Source: Arctopsyche grandis
Lineage: Eukaryota; Arthropoda; Insecta; Trichoptera; Hydropsychidae
DNA: 64,000 nt
Assembly: GCF_051622035.1 (NCBI RefSeq)
Contig: NC_135355.1
Span: 39,537,986-39,601,985, forward strand
Direction: 5' to 3'
The notes below the pieces were generated by a model. It had not been told where the DNA came from and did no database searches. It saw only the letters and a list, made by a program, of their open reading frames with translations. Within the stretch, counting starts at the first letter, position 1; every line of letters starts with the position of its first letter. A program made the translations under genes and the position numbers. This document shows, piece after piece, positions 54,540 through 64,000 of the stretch.

Positions 54540-54680
54540 ATTCGATTCCGTTTTCAATTTTTTTTTCAGTTTTGGATCCGGATTCCTTTTTCATTTCATG
54601 ATTGCTTTTTCAGTTTTGGTTCCGGATTTCTTTTTCAGTTCCGGATCCGGATTCCTGTTCCAGTTCCCGTTCCCCTATTT
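54540..54680. repeat. imperfect tandem repeat around TTCCGGATCCGG
   Basis: Three units of about 45 bp with TTTTCAGTTTTGG(A/T)TCCGGATT and similar words, grading into CCGTTCCCC. The unit resembles the CCCGTT-rich stretch of family 2 Helitrons. Confidence 0.6.
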
Positions 54681-54924
54681 ATTTATTTATTACAATCAAT
54701 GTACACTCGTCATTACTAATCGCTCCAATGCGACGAGTATACGATAACGGTCAGAATACAATAATACAATCAGAATACATAGAATATAATAATTAATCAA
54801 GTACAGAAATAATAATCACAGAGACATCTATGGACTATTTTTAGATTTTGTGCACAATTATTATTACAATTTTTATACACATAATAAACACGAAATTATA
54901 GAGATGTCTATCATAGATGTTTAA

Positions 54925-55260
54925 TACATAGATCCGCCCTCACGGTTTATACTGGTCTCCCTTTTGGCGCATGCAAAATACATGGCGCATGCACACTTTT
55001 CTCTCAGTAGGTTAGTAGCTTCTAAGTAGGAAAGGTCGATTGCGGAGATCTTGTCGATAGATATGCGGAGATCTTTTCATCTTTTCGTCACTAACTGAGG
55101 GGTGCGGGGGGTTTAACTAGTGGGGAAGTGAAAAAAACGCCGACCGTTGCGTCGTAGGGAAAAAAACCTTTTTTTCCCCAACTTCCCCCCGCACCCCTCA
55201 GTTAGTGGCGACAAGATCTCCAACGAAATTTGTATGTAATACCATATCTAGGTTATTCTA
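54925..55260. repeat. composite repeat with palindromic middle
   Basis: GAGGGGTGCGGGGGGTTTAA and its complement CCCCGCACCCCTCAGTTAG face each other around 55140-55150. The left part (GATCCGCCCTCACG, GGCGCATGCAAAATACATGG) matches 33080-33150. Confidence 0.7.
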
Positions 55261-55349
55261 GATCTATGGATGTCTATAGATTTCAGATTACTGTGCATAA
55301 TTTCTACAAATTATACGCACAGATTTGTGACAACAGGAAATGATCTATT

Positions 55350-55515
55350 ACCAACCGTTTCAACAATGATCAGATAAAGTTGGCAAACTCTGATAGAGAA
55401 ACGATCGATTTGGAGTCACAAAACCCCCAAATCTAACCAGCAGTTTGACGACTCGAACCATCGTTCTCAGTGGTGCTAAATATATACGCTACCATTAAGC
55501 CAAACTGCTGGCTTA
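55350..55515 (-). mobile_element. tRNA-derived SINE, diverged
   Basis: Core motifs GATCGTTTCTCTATCAGAG and TTTGGTTAGATT-like sequence on the minus strand, with a decayed head near 55450-55515. Confidence 0.65.
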
Positions 55516-55611
55516 TATATGTATGTATATAAAAAAAACCCATTCGTTGTGTCTGCAATTCATTTCTGATTAGTCGTCGTTAAATATTACTTTTTTTCGG
55601 TTCAAATTAAT

Positions 55612-56054
55612 TCAATAAAAAAACATATAAATGTTTACTATTAGATCAGCCATGTTTTTATTACATATACCTTGAGAAGCTGGGTAAAACCACTTTGCTA
55701 ATATATTATGAGGGATGAACGAATGAGACGACTGACATGTTGATGCACGTGCTTTATTTATGACGGCTGAAGGTAGAGTGAGGTAGCTACTCTGAACACA
55801 CGTCGAGTTGGTCCCCACTCGCAGGAAGGTGACCAAACTCGACCATGTCGTATAGCGAGCCGCCACAATATAATTTCAAAAGAGACTTTGTATGTATATT
55901 TTGGTTCGTAGAATCCGTGACCTTATGAATGTTCAAATAAATTTAAACAAAATAAAACTATTCAAATACATTTAATAAAATGTTTACTATTAGATTAGCC
56001 ATGTTTAAGCGGTTTATATTACAAATATTGAGCGAAGCCGGGTAAAACCACTAG
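55612..56054 (+). mobile_element. Helitron family 1, two pieces around a solo LTR
   Basis: A 3' end (GAAGCTGGGTAAAACCAC) ends at about 55695. After the solo LTR (55707-55866) a nearly complete copy starts near 55868 and ends GCGAAGCCGGGTAAAACC, then ACTAG at 56050-56054. Two copies head to tail, with the LTR between them, is the simplest reading. Confidence 0.75.
55707..55866 (-). mobile_element. solo LTR of the TRIM family, diverged
   Basis: It aligns with the 161-bp LTR from GGGATGAACGAATGAGACG to GCGAGCCGCCACA with more changes than the others. It sits between two Helitron pieces. A further, more decayed fragment is at about 50220-50300. Confidence 0.82.
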
Positions 56055-56800
56055 TAATTTATATGTAAAATAACGTTTTGAGTTAAATTTTGTTTTCCAT
56101 TTTAATATTTTCAGGTTGGTATTTCTTGCAATGTTACAAACAAATTTAGCAAAATTTCGATAGATGTCTCTAAACTAATAAAATTAAGTATCAATAATGT
56201 CAAAATATGATCAAGTAAATTTTATAAATTTTTAGTAGACGTCTCTAAGCCATATATATAAATATAATATTCAATTTTGCAACCTTATTCATGGTCAAAA
56301 ATGATCAGATACTTACGTATATCACAATTGATATAGAATATAAAACCTCCAGAAGACTACTCCGGAGAATACAGAACTATGTCCTAATACTTACATTCAG
56401 AGAAATGTTTATTATTACATTTCTCTGCTTACATTTAAATTTTGTGTTTCCACTCAAATTCAGTTGCGCATTCCATGGATTGCAAGACGAATGAACGTCT
56501 CCATCCTCAAAAATATGTTAGGTTCAGAGACTACACATGTAGAATAATATTCATTTCTTCTTTGTGAATGTGGAGTCTCGAGGAACTGGTAGTCACCGGA
56601 ACACTAGAGGGAAAGGTCTCCCATAAGATGGTCAGATCAAATCAAAAAACTGAAGGAATGTCACTAAACTTTGAATAGCATATTTAAAATGATCAAATAC
56701 TTTCTTCCATCACTCAATGTTCATTATATGTATGTATATTTATCAAACTATGTACATATATAAAGAAGGAGAATAATCGGGCAAAATAGAAAAACCTTAA
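56055..56800. other. intergenic, no gene seen
   Basis: Between the Helitron and the arginine kinase 3' end. The small plus frame 56291-56494 has no recognisable domain. Confidence 0.5.
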
Positions 56801-56820
56801 TTTGTTTTATTAATAATGTC

Positions 56821-56826
56821 TTTATT
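56821..56826 (-). terminator. polyadenylation signal of arginine kinase
   Basis: On the minus strand this is AATAAA, about 380 bp after the arginine kinase stop codon at 57206-57208. A second signal-like stretch lies at 56806-56812. The interval 56827-57205 has no open frame of note and is taken as the 3' UTR. Confidence 0.6.
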
Positions 56827-57205
56827 ATTATACCATTAAATACTCGCCGAAACGACGGTAACAGATGACACAATTTACATTCAAATGTTAGTTAAGACCG
56901 ATAATTGTGCAGCCTTTTCATGTCTGTCCTCACAGAAGACTAGAAAGCTCGTTCCTCTATTGAAAATATACATTTACATCAAGTGGTTTAATTACCAACG
57001 AATTCTACACAAGCAAGCAATATACATTAAAGCTAAGAAACAATTACTTTAACGTGTTCTGAGAACATAATTATTATTAAAAAAATATAATCGTTGAATC
57101 GTAAAATTTAACTTGCTAGTGTTAAATCAAGACAAAACATTTAATAGAGGAACCGAGGAGTGTCTGTGATGTGTGTGTGGGTATGTATGTGTACGTATTA
57201 AGTGT

Positions 57206-58458
57206 TTACAATCCCTTCTCGATCTTGATGAGTTCAGCGATACCATCGTGCATCTCCTTGACGGCATCATACTCGGTGAGACCCATACGCCTCTTGTTGG
57301 AAATGTCATATACGCCACCTTCAGCTTCGGTGTGCTCGCCCCTGGTGCCGCGGACTTGCAAGTTGTACTTGCCGGCGACTTCTTCAAGCTTGGCCTTGTT
57401 GGCGGCCAATTTGGGCACCTTGATGTGCACGGAAGCACGAACGGTGGTTCCCAAGTTGGTTGGGCAGAAGGTGAGGAATCCTAATCTGTCATTGTGGGAG
57501 AAGGGAACGCGCTTCTCGATGTCGTTGACGGCAGTCACGAGACGACGGTATACTTGACCCAAGTCACCGCCCATTTGCATGGAGATGAGACGGAGGTGAT
57601 CCTCTTCATTGCACCATACCAAGAAGGTTTTGGCGTCATTGTGGTAGATACCACGTCCGCTGGGCCAGTACCTGCAAGCGTTGGCGGCTTGCAAGAAGCG
57701 ATCTCCCTCCTTGAAGAGGAAATGGTCATCGATGAGCTGTTGCTGGACATCCTTGGACATTCCGGTGAGTGGGTGGAATTTGCCCTTGAGCTCTCCCTCC
57801 AGACCAGACAGGGTGGTGGACACTTTGCCCTCCATCTCCTTGTACTGCTCTTCGGTCAAGCAGGGGTTGAAGGGGTAGCCTTCCATGGAGCGACCGCAAC
57901 GGACGCGGGTGGAAACGACGTACTCGCCGGCAGGGTCAAGATTGCCGAGGGTGTCTACGTCACCCCAGTTCTTTGGTGGATGCTTGTCGGTCTTCTTGAA
58001 TCCTGTATGGTAATCTTCAATGATGGGGTCGAAGAGATCGGCGAATACTGTGTAGCTTTCCGCGTCAGGAGCATAGATGCCTACTCCTGAATCGTGGTTC
58101 TCCAAACCTGAAAGATGACAAAGCACAAATCTATTATAATCTACCGGACGATACACTGATATTTATTTGTTTGGGCGGGATCTTTTTAGAAAATTTTGCA
58201 ACCATAAACTGAATACCAAATTGTAATTTGCATAGTGGATAGACATTCATTTTTATATATGTATAATACATTTGATTTAGCAGTTTTCTTACCAGACTGG
58301 ATGACATCAAGAAGGGTGGAGCCGAAGGATGTCTTCTTGTTCTTTAGGCTGTCGAAGACATCCTTGGTGAGGTACTTCTTCAATAGTGACTTGGAGTCAG
58401 AAGCGGCGAGTTTGGCAAAGCCAGACTCGAGCTTCTCAAGGACGGCGGCGTCAACCAT
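57206..58458 (-). CDS. Argk: arginine kinase, complete, two coding exons
   Basis: Arginine kinase transfers phosphate between ATP and arginine and buffers ATP in muscle, nerve and other tissues. Exons 58293-58458 and 57206-58107 join across a 185-bp intron (donor GTAAG, acceptor TTTCAG, phase 1) to give 355 residues, the family's usual length. Visible motifs: the guanidino-specificity loop SGVGIY near residues 62-67, STRVRCGR at 121-128, NEED at 222-225 containing the catalytic Glu, CPTNLGT with the catalytic Cys at 270, and RGTRGEH at 308-314. No key residue is missing and there are no frameshifts. The ATG at 58458 is chosen because [10 protein letters not shown] matches the conserved start of insect arginine kinases. 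A splice acceptor lies just upstream (exon edge 58474), so this ATG is not in the first exon. The coding sequence is clearly richer in G and C than its surroundings. Confidence 0.97.
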
Positions 58459-59124
58459 ATTGTTAGATTTATTTCTGAAAAAAGAAAAACATTTCTTATT
58501 AATCATCACGTTGAAAATATCAATACAGCCATACATATAATCTAAATTTAATATTGATGTTTTATTTCAATATATATACTACATAATATGCACTACAAAA
58601 TGAAGCATTATTAAAATAAAATATCTAAAAATAGTCTCACAGTAAGCCCCAGGCACTTTTTTTTTTTTTTTTTTTTTGATAACAGTGTATATTATACAAT
58701 TGTACAATATTAATAGATCCATATTTTGATTAATTATTAATATATACTAACACGACAAGATAAGCCTCGTAACACAAATGGAGATTTGCTGATTGGCTCG
58801 TATGGCAACAAGCGAACAAAAAGTGCAACAAAAAAAAAAAGAACGCATGACTCATGACGTGTACGGAGAGCATCATTCACGTGACGGCAGAATCCGGTCT
58901 GGGTATATGAGAATTTTTATTTTTATTTTTTATTCTCTCTTTTTCAAACGAGGCACTACTTATGTCATTACTACGAGCACAAATCAAACAAGTGTCAGCA
59001 ACTGGGATTCATGATGATTGTGACTAAGAAAGTGTCGAATCTACACGTATGTATATATATATATATGTTACAGAACAAAACTGAACGGAATGGAGTCAAA
59101 GTCGAAAAGTGGCCCGGGGCTCAC

Positions 59125-59216
59125 CTAGCGAGGTATACAACGGAGTCGGATACACACCCTTCGGTCGCGCCCTCGATCGTTTTGATATCTTTATCTTTGG
59201 AAGTGCACCCGCCCAT
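59125..59216 (-). CDS. Argk: upstream coding exon of arginine kinase (N-extended, myristoylation motif)
   Basis: This 92-nt exon starts with AAAATGG, a good start context, and ends at a strong donor, AG|GTGAGC. Joined to the acceptor before 58474, the phase is exact: AG plus A makes Arg, then NKSNN, then the canonical MVDAA start. The product would be 391 residues, with the leader MGGCTSKDKDIKTIEG and onward placed before the kinase. Gly2 with Ser6 fits the N-myristoylation consensus MGxxxS/T, and Cys4 could be palmitoylated, so a membrane-targeted isoform is the natural inference. The frame is also open further upstream to 59450, but that stretch looks like 5' UTR. The intron would be 650 bp (58475-59124). 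The short form could start at an alternative promoter inside the intron, or at the downstream ATG of this same mRNA. Confidence 0.8.
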
Positions 59217-59720
59217 TTTGTGAAAGTGGCGAAAAGGCGGAAACGGATGTGAAAAGCGCGTCGAAACTGTTTTCAGGTCAGGTAGAGCGTCGCGAGGAGC
59301 GTAAAGGATCGCGAAAACATGTAAAACGAACACTGGGAAGAGGGTAAATTTGTGCGTTTGTTGGTCGAGCGGCCGGCGTTTGGGGGGCGAGTCCCGCACG
59401 GGGCGAAAAGAGGAGTCGGGACGAAATACGGGAAGGGGATGGAATCGCACGGGAGGGGTGAGGACTGAGAGGAGACACCGATCGATGAGGGTTCAACTCG
59501 CGCTCTCTCGCTCTCTCGCTCTTTCGCTCTCTCTCCGTCTCGCTCTGCCGGCTCTGAGTTGCGCTCTCACTTCGAGTCACTCCGACTCAATGCGAATGCG
59601 GGCGTTGAGGCGTCGCGACTATAACTCTCCATCCATCTTTCCTTATCTGGCTTATCGGCCTGCCCACAGATACCGGCTATCTTTCATCTCTCGATCTCTG
59701 CGAGATTGCATGCGATAGCA
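59217..59720 (-). promoter_or_regulatory. promoter and 5' UTR region of arginine kinase
   Basis: Directly upstream of the extended first exon the sequence becomes rich in G+C and CpG. It holds a run of CT(CG) repeats at about 59500-59545, which reads GAGAGCGAGAG on the gene strand and resembles GAGA-factor sites. No TATA box is evident at a convincing position. This is inferred from composition and position only. Confidence 0.5.
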
Positions 59721-59899
59721 GAGCGTTTGATGCAGTTTGTACCGCGCGCGACCCTCGACACCTTGACCTTGCCGAATCCGAGGGGGAAAACTTTTTTGGA
59801 TGTTTCCAACACGCGATGTTCTCGTTGGGTTGAGTTGAACTTTTTGAAGTTGAAATTAATTGTGCCGAGTTTGGATTGATAAAAAAAAATACAACAAAA

Positions 59900-61495
59900 T
59901 GTAAAGGGAGGACGCTGATATCGTAAAAAAAACTAAACTTAATTTATAAAAGGGGGGAAATCGACATGGTTAAATAAAAAAATACTAAAGAGAGGCTGAT
60001 ATGGTAAAATAAAAATTAAATAAATAGGGAGGACGCCGATATAATAAAAAAAAAGCTAAATTAAAATTATATAAAACGGAAGTCCACATGGTAAAATAAA
60101 ACAATACTAAAGAGAGGCTGATATGGTAAAATAATAAAATAAAATATAATGCGGAAGTCGATGTGGTAAAATAAAAAATACAACGGAGGCTGATATGGTA
60201 AAATAAAAAATAAAAGAATAGGGGCACGTACCCTAGTACTCGCTTGAAGTTGACATTACATAAATAAAATTTAACGCGGAAGTCGATATGGTAAAAGAAA
60301 AAATAAATAAATAGGGTTACGTACCTCAGTACTCTCTCGAATTTAAATTGATAAAATAAAATATATAAGGCGGAAGTCGCAATGGTAAAAAAAATAATAA
60401 TAAAATAAAAGAAATACAAAAAGGAGGCTGATATGGTAAAATAATAAAATAAAATATAATGCAGAAGTCGATATGGTAAAATAAAAAATACAACGGAGGC
60501 TGATATGGTAAAATAAAAAATAAAAGAATAGGGGCACGTACCCTAGTACTCGCTTGAAGTTGACATTACATAAATCAAATTTAACGCGGAAGTCGATATG
60601 GTAAAAGAAAAAATAAATAAATAGGGTTACGTACCTCAGTACTCTCTCGAATTTAAATTGATAAAAAAAAATATATAAGGCGAAAGTCGCAATGGTAAAA
60701 AAAATAATAATGAAATAAAAGAAATACAAAAAGGAGGCTGATATGGTAAAATAATAAAATAAAATATAATGCGGAAGTCGATATGGTAAAATAAAAAATA
60801 CAACGGAGGCTGATATGGTAAAATAAAAAATAAAATAATAGGGGCACGTACCCTAGTACTCGCTTGAAGTTGACATTACATAAATAAAATTTAACGCGGA
60901 AGTCGATATGGTAAAGGAAAAAATAAATAAATAGGGTTACGTACCCCAGTACTCTCTCGAATTTAAATTGATAAAATAAAATATATAAGACGAAAGTCGC
61001 AATGGTAAAAAAATAATAATTAAATAAAAGAAATACAAAAAGGAGGCTGATATGGTAAAATAATAAAATAAAATATAATGCGGAAGTCGATATGGTAAAA
61101 TAAAAAATACAACGGAGGCTGGTATGATAAAATAAAAAATAAAAGAATAGGGGCACGTACCCTAGTACTCGCTTGAAGTTGACATTACATAAATAAAATT
61201 TAACGCGGAAGTCGATATGGTAAAAGAAAAAATAAATAAATAGGGTTACGTACCTCAGTACTCTCTCGAATTTAAATTGATAAAATAAAATATATAAGGC
61301 GAAAGTCGCAATGGTAAAAAAAATAATAATGAAATAAAAGAAATACAAAAAGGAGGCTGATAAGGGTAAAAGAAAAATATTAATAATATTTTTATATAAG
61401 GGTACGTAATGTATACCAGTACTCGTCTGAAGTTAAACTGATAAAATACAAGATGGGTGGTAAGGCAGATATGGCGAAAAAAAAATTAAAAAATA
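59900..61495. repeat. higher-order tandem repeat, about 310-bp unit
   Basis: The clear core, 60115-61355, holds four copies of a unit of about 310 bp; the landmark GGGTTACGTACC recurs at 60314, 60624, 60934 and 61243. Each unit contains five subunits of about 40, 32, 93, 94 and 51 bp, each opening with a variant of GGAAGTCGATATGGTAAAA or GGAGGCTGATATGG. Diverged subunits extend the array on both sides. The minus strand has few stops here, giving long hydrophobic frames that are a by-product of composition. The array lies about 0.7 kb upstream of the extended arginine kinase exon. Confidence 0.93.
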
Positions 61496-61499
61496 CGAG

Positions 61500-63000
61500 G
61501 CTGTGAAGTCTATATAGTGCAAGATAAAATACGAAGGGTGGGGGGGGGAAAGGTAAGCTAATGTTGTAAAAAACTAATGTTTTTTAATTTTGATGAATTT
61601 ATGATTTTTCAGATATGCGGGTGATAAAACGGTTCACGATTCGAATAAAAACGTAAATATTGTTAAAAAATTATTTGTTCAAAATAATTGCACAAACTGC
61701 TGTTTCTTCATCATGCGAGTATTTTTTACTCTAATACAAAAATAATATTGTGGGCAAAACGTTTACGTCATACTTTAGGCAGATAAAATTTTAGGGTAGT
61801 TATTTTTATTATGCAACTTTTTTTATGTGTTGACGAAATGGTACACGGATTATTGCGCAAATAACGATCGACAATCGTTGCCACAAAAATCGCCAATACA
61901 GAATATCTGGCACTCGTAGTTCTCGTTAATACACTATTTTGCGTGATCGATGGAATTTTTGGATGTCGGATGTTCCGTGATCGAGATTTTAATGACGTGG
62001 GCGAGATTTTCACATTTTCAAGATTAATTTTTAAAAAATTTAGCCCTCGAGGCTTATATAACACTTATTAGTAATTAGTAATAAGTTATTACATAGTTAT
62101 ATCTCGACGACTGATTTAAAAATTTCTTTCAAATTCTGATAAGACAACGTTGTTACAAATTTCAAACAAACAGAATTCAATTGATATATTGTTCTGAATT
62201 ATAGTTTGTCTATAAAAAAAAAAACTAGATCAGTGATCGATTCCGAGATGGAATTTATGAAATTTTGAAGAGATGAAATTCGAGATGAAATTTTGACTGA
62301 TCGATTCAGTCAAAATTTTGATCACACAAAACTATTCTTCTATTCTTACTTTATATATACATAAATATATAAAGTAATAACCGAAAATTAAATTTAGGCA
62401 ACGATATGAGAACCGATAAAATTGTAACAATATTAATGAATCAAAAATTACAGAGAGCTTATAAATTATAAATAAGAGCCTACCTATCATCTATGTATGT
62501 ATAAAAAAAAAATGCAAAATTATAAAATCAATAGTGGAATTATACCCACATATATAAAGTTTTAGCTCAAATGTGAAATAAAAAAAAAGAACGGTACTTC
62601 TTTACAATCGTGACAAATGATTTTTTTTATTATTATTATCCAGTCATTCTAATCTAAAAACATGTTTCAAAAATAGATTAAAAACTTCGACGAATAAAAT
62701 TCGAAACCCATCGCTCGCGCGCGTCCAATTACAAAATTATCTTCAAACGTAAAACTAAAAAAAAAAAAAAAAAAAAAAAAACCAGTTACAACAATACCCG
62801 TATCGAAAACGTACCATTATGCAAACGCGAAAACAACCGTTTGCGAAAATTTGCAAACAAAATAAAACGACACACGAACACAATAACCGGAAACAGATAA
62901 ATCAGCAGTTACAAGCAGAGTATATACATATGATATGTAAAAGGAGCACCAGTCGCAAGAGACGAACTGTAACGTACATATACATACATACATATGCACA
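61500..63000. other. no gene seen
   Basis: AT-rich, with repeat C copy 4 and a run of about 25 A at 62757-62781. Confidence 0.5.
61855..62025. repeat. MITE-like repeat C, copy 4
   Basis: GTTGCCACAAAAATCGCC, GAATATCTGGCACTCG and CGGATGTTCCGTGATCG. The most diverged copy. Confidence 0.6.
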
Positions 63001-63600
63001 AGTGCTACGCGACATTGAAACGTTGGGGCGCGGCGAGTTACGCAACACCTGCAGAACATGCTAGAATATGGAATTTTCGAAATTTCCGCCAGACGCCAAC
63101 AGCGCCAACGCCGAAGCGGCCAAAGCGCAAAATACGCGAAATGGCGCGAATCCATTCCCAATTACAAAACTAAACGCCCCGCCTAGTATGCAATTCAAGT
63201 AACGGAAAAAAATGCGAATAAAAAAAAAACCGGTTTCCCGATAAAAGAATATAATCGGATGGTACAATATGTACAAGTAGATGTGGTGTAATATAGTGAG
63301 TGAGTGAGTTCAGTGTTACCTGAGAGCTCGCACGACCTTCCAAGCAGACGGCTCCGCTTGTAATGAAGAGGAGCGAACGCGCCTCGAGCAGGCAGGGGCG
63401 GGGACGGGGGTGGGGGTGACTCCCTCTCCTCTCTTCGCCCTCCCCCTCCACAGCCCCCTCGACCCCCGCACCACCAAAATAGCCAACATCCCGGCACGCA
63501 CTGGTCCAAGCGCGATCCTATATGCGCCCATTGCCGGATCAACCCCCCTCGCCCAATTCCACATTAGGGGAAACGTTCAACATTCACACGTCACATTTTG
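63000..63600. promoter_or_regulatory. GC-rich, CpG-containing promoter-like block
   Basis: After kilobases of AT-rich DNA the sequence turns GC-rich with many CpG (peak 63330-63560). Several frames are open only because of composition. It may be a promoter of arginine kinase (minus) or of a gene beyond the window (plus). No clear core-promoter motif was identified. Confidence 0.35.
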
Positions 63601-63808
63601 TGCCCTCGTCTTATGTAGTGTTTTCAAAGCGATATAATTATTTAGATTTGCATAACATGTGTGCCCGCTTGTCGGTGGTACGATGTTGATTTTAATTTTG
63701 ACAATTTTCCTAGTCTGGCCGTGTGCTTGTGTCGAGTCGGTGAATATATTCGTATGGGGTTCGGTGCATCCGCTCTAAAATCGCCAGATTAACAGAACGG
63801 CAGCTTTA

Positions 63809-64000
63809 AGGTCTGTTCATACTTAACAGCACTGCACGGCTTCAGCACTGCACGACTCCGTTTAAAATATGTCATTTTATTACATTTCTATTCATATCTA
63901 CCTACACGTCGCGGTCACGTCACGCTTACATCACTTTGGCCGAGTTGCCCGAGTGCAAGGCAAAACCGACCTACTTAAGGTCTGTTCATACTTAAAAGCA
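63809..64000. repeat. direct repeat at the window edge
   Basis: TAAGGTCTGTTCATACTTAA occurs at about 63809 and again at about 63978, 169 bp apart, with CAGCACTGCACG after the first. The second copy is cut by the window end. Confidence 0.6.

Noticed and set aside
57494..58090. 198-codon plus-strand frame opposite arginine kinase
   Set aside because: Antisense shadow of a strongly biased coding exon; no domain of its own.
59217..59450. Further N-terminal extension of arginine kinase upstream of MGGC
   Set aside because: The frame is open but compositionally like 5' UTR and promoter. The MGGC start has the better context and would be needed for the lipidation motif.
59985..61348. Long hydrophobic minus-strand frames (up to 231 codons) rich in Phe, Tyr and Ile
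   Set aside because: They are read through the 310-bp tandem repeat and repeat with it. The strand lacks stops because of its A/T pattern. No start context, signal or domain.

Overview
The window reads as a stretch of insect nuclear genome, AT-rich by eye. Three protein-coding genes are recognisable: an arginine kinase, a CHRAC1-type histone-fold subunit and a THAP zinc-finger protein. All three lie on the minus strand and are split by spliceosomal introns. Arginine kinase, R1- and RTE-like LINEs, many Helitrons and hAT elements, and the splice sites all point to an arthropod. The insect order cannot be fixed from the sequence alone. No bacterial, CRISPR, rRNA or genuine tRNA features were seen.

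Layout. 1-12.7 kb is mostly old non-coding DNA holding Helitron copies (2.7-3.1, 4.1-4.5, 7.4 and 9.4 kb), a Mutator-like foldback element (5.8-6.2 kb), a tRNA-derived SINE (3.8 kb) and the C-terminal relic of an R1-like LINE (7.6-8.4 kb). 12.8-24.6 kb holds further SINEs, a palindromic hAT MITE, a broken RTE-like LINE (14.0-15.3 kb), a solo LTR (16.9 kb) and a 623-codon open reverse-transcriptase frame (17.8-19.65 kb) abutting a Helitron. 25.4-27.1 kb is a complete but decayed hAT element with a perfect 8-bp target duplication. 28.0-33.0 kb is the THAP gene. Its first intron, about 4.2 kb, is filled with a hAT MITE that was itself split by a piggyBac-like MITE and nested LINEs with long TA tracts. 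34.5-38.0 kb holds another hAT element, a second copy of the THAP first exon whose splice donor is gone, and two foldback MITEs. 38.7-52.5 kb is a repeat graveyard: Helitrons in tandem, hAT elements (one nested in another), a Harbinger-like MITE, two solo LTRs and a short LTR element with two identical LTRs.

From 53 kb the region becomes genic. CHRAC1 (53.3-53.8 kb) is a two-exon gene and arginine kinase (57.2-58.5 kb) has a complete 355-residue reading frame. An upstream exon at 59.1-59.2 kb splices in frame to give an arginine kinase with a 36-residue N-terminal extension that begins with an N-myristoylation motif. Upstream of it lie a CpG- and GAGA-rich promoter-like block (59.2-59.7 kb) and a higher-order tandem repeat of about 310 bp built from five related subunits (59.9-61.5 kb). 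A second GC-rich, promoter-like block lies at 63.0-63.6 kb.

The three genes do not form an obvious pathway. Arginine kinase buffers ATP through phosphoarginine. CHRAC1 is a histone-fold partner in ISWI chromatin remodelling. The THAP protein is a predicted sequence-specific DNA-binding protein of unknown target. The most informative observations are the extended arginine kinase isoform, the duplicated and disabled THAP exon, the higher-order repeat next to arginine kinase, and a set of transposon boundaries that can be read exactly from their target-site duplications.
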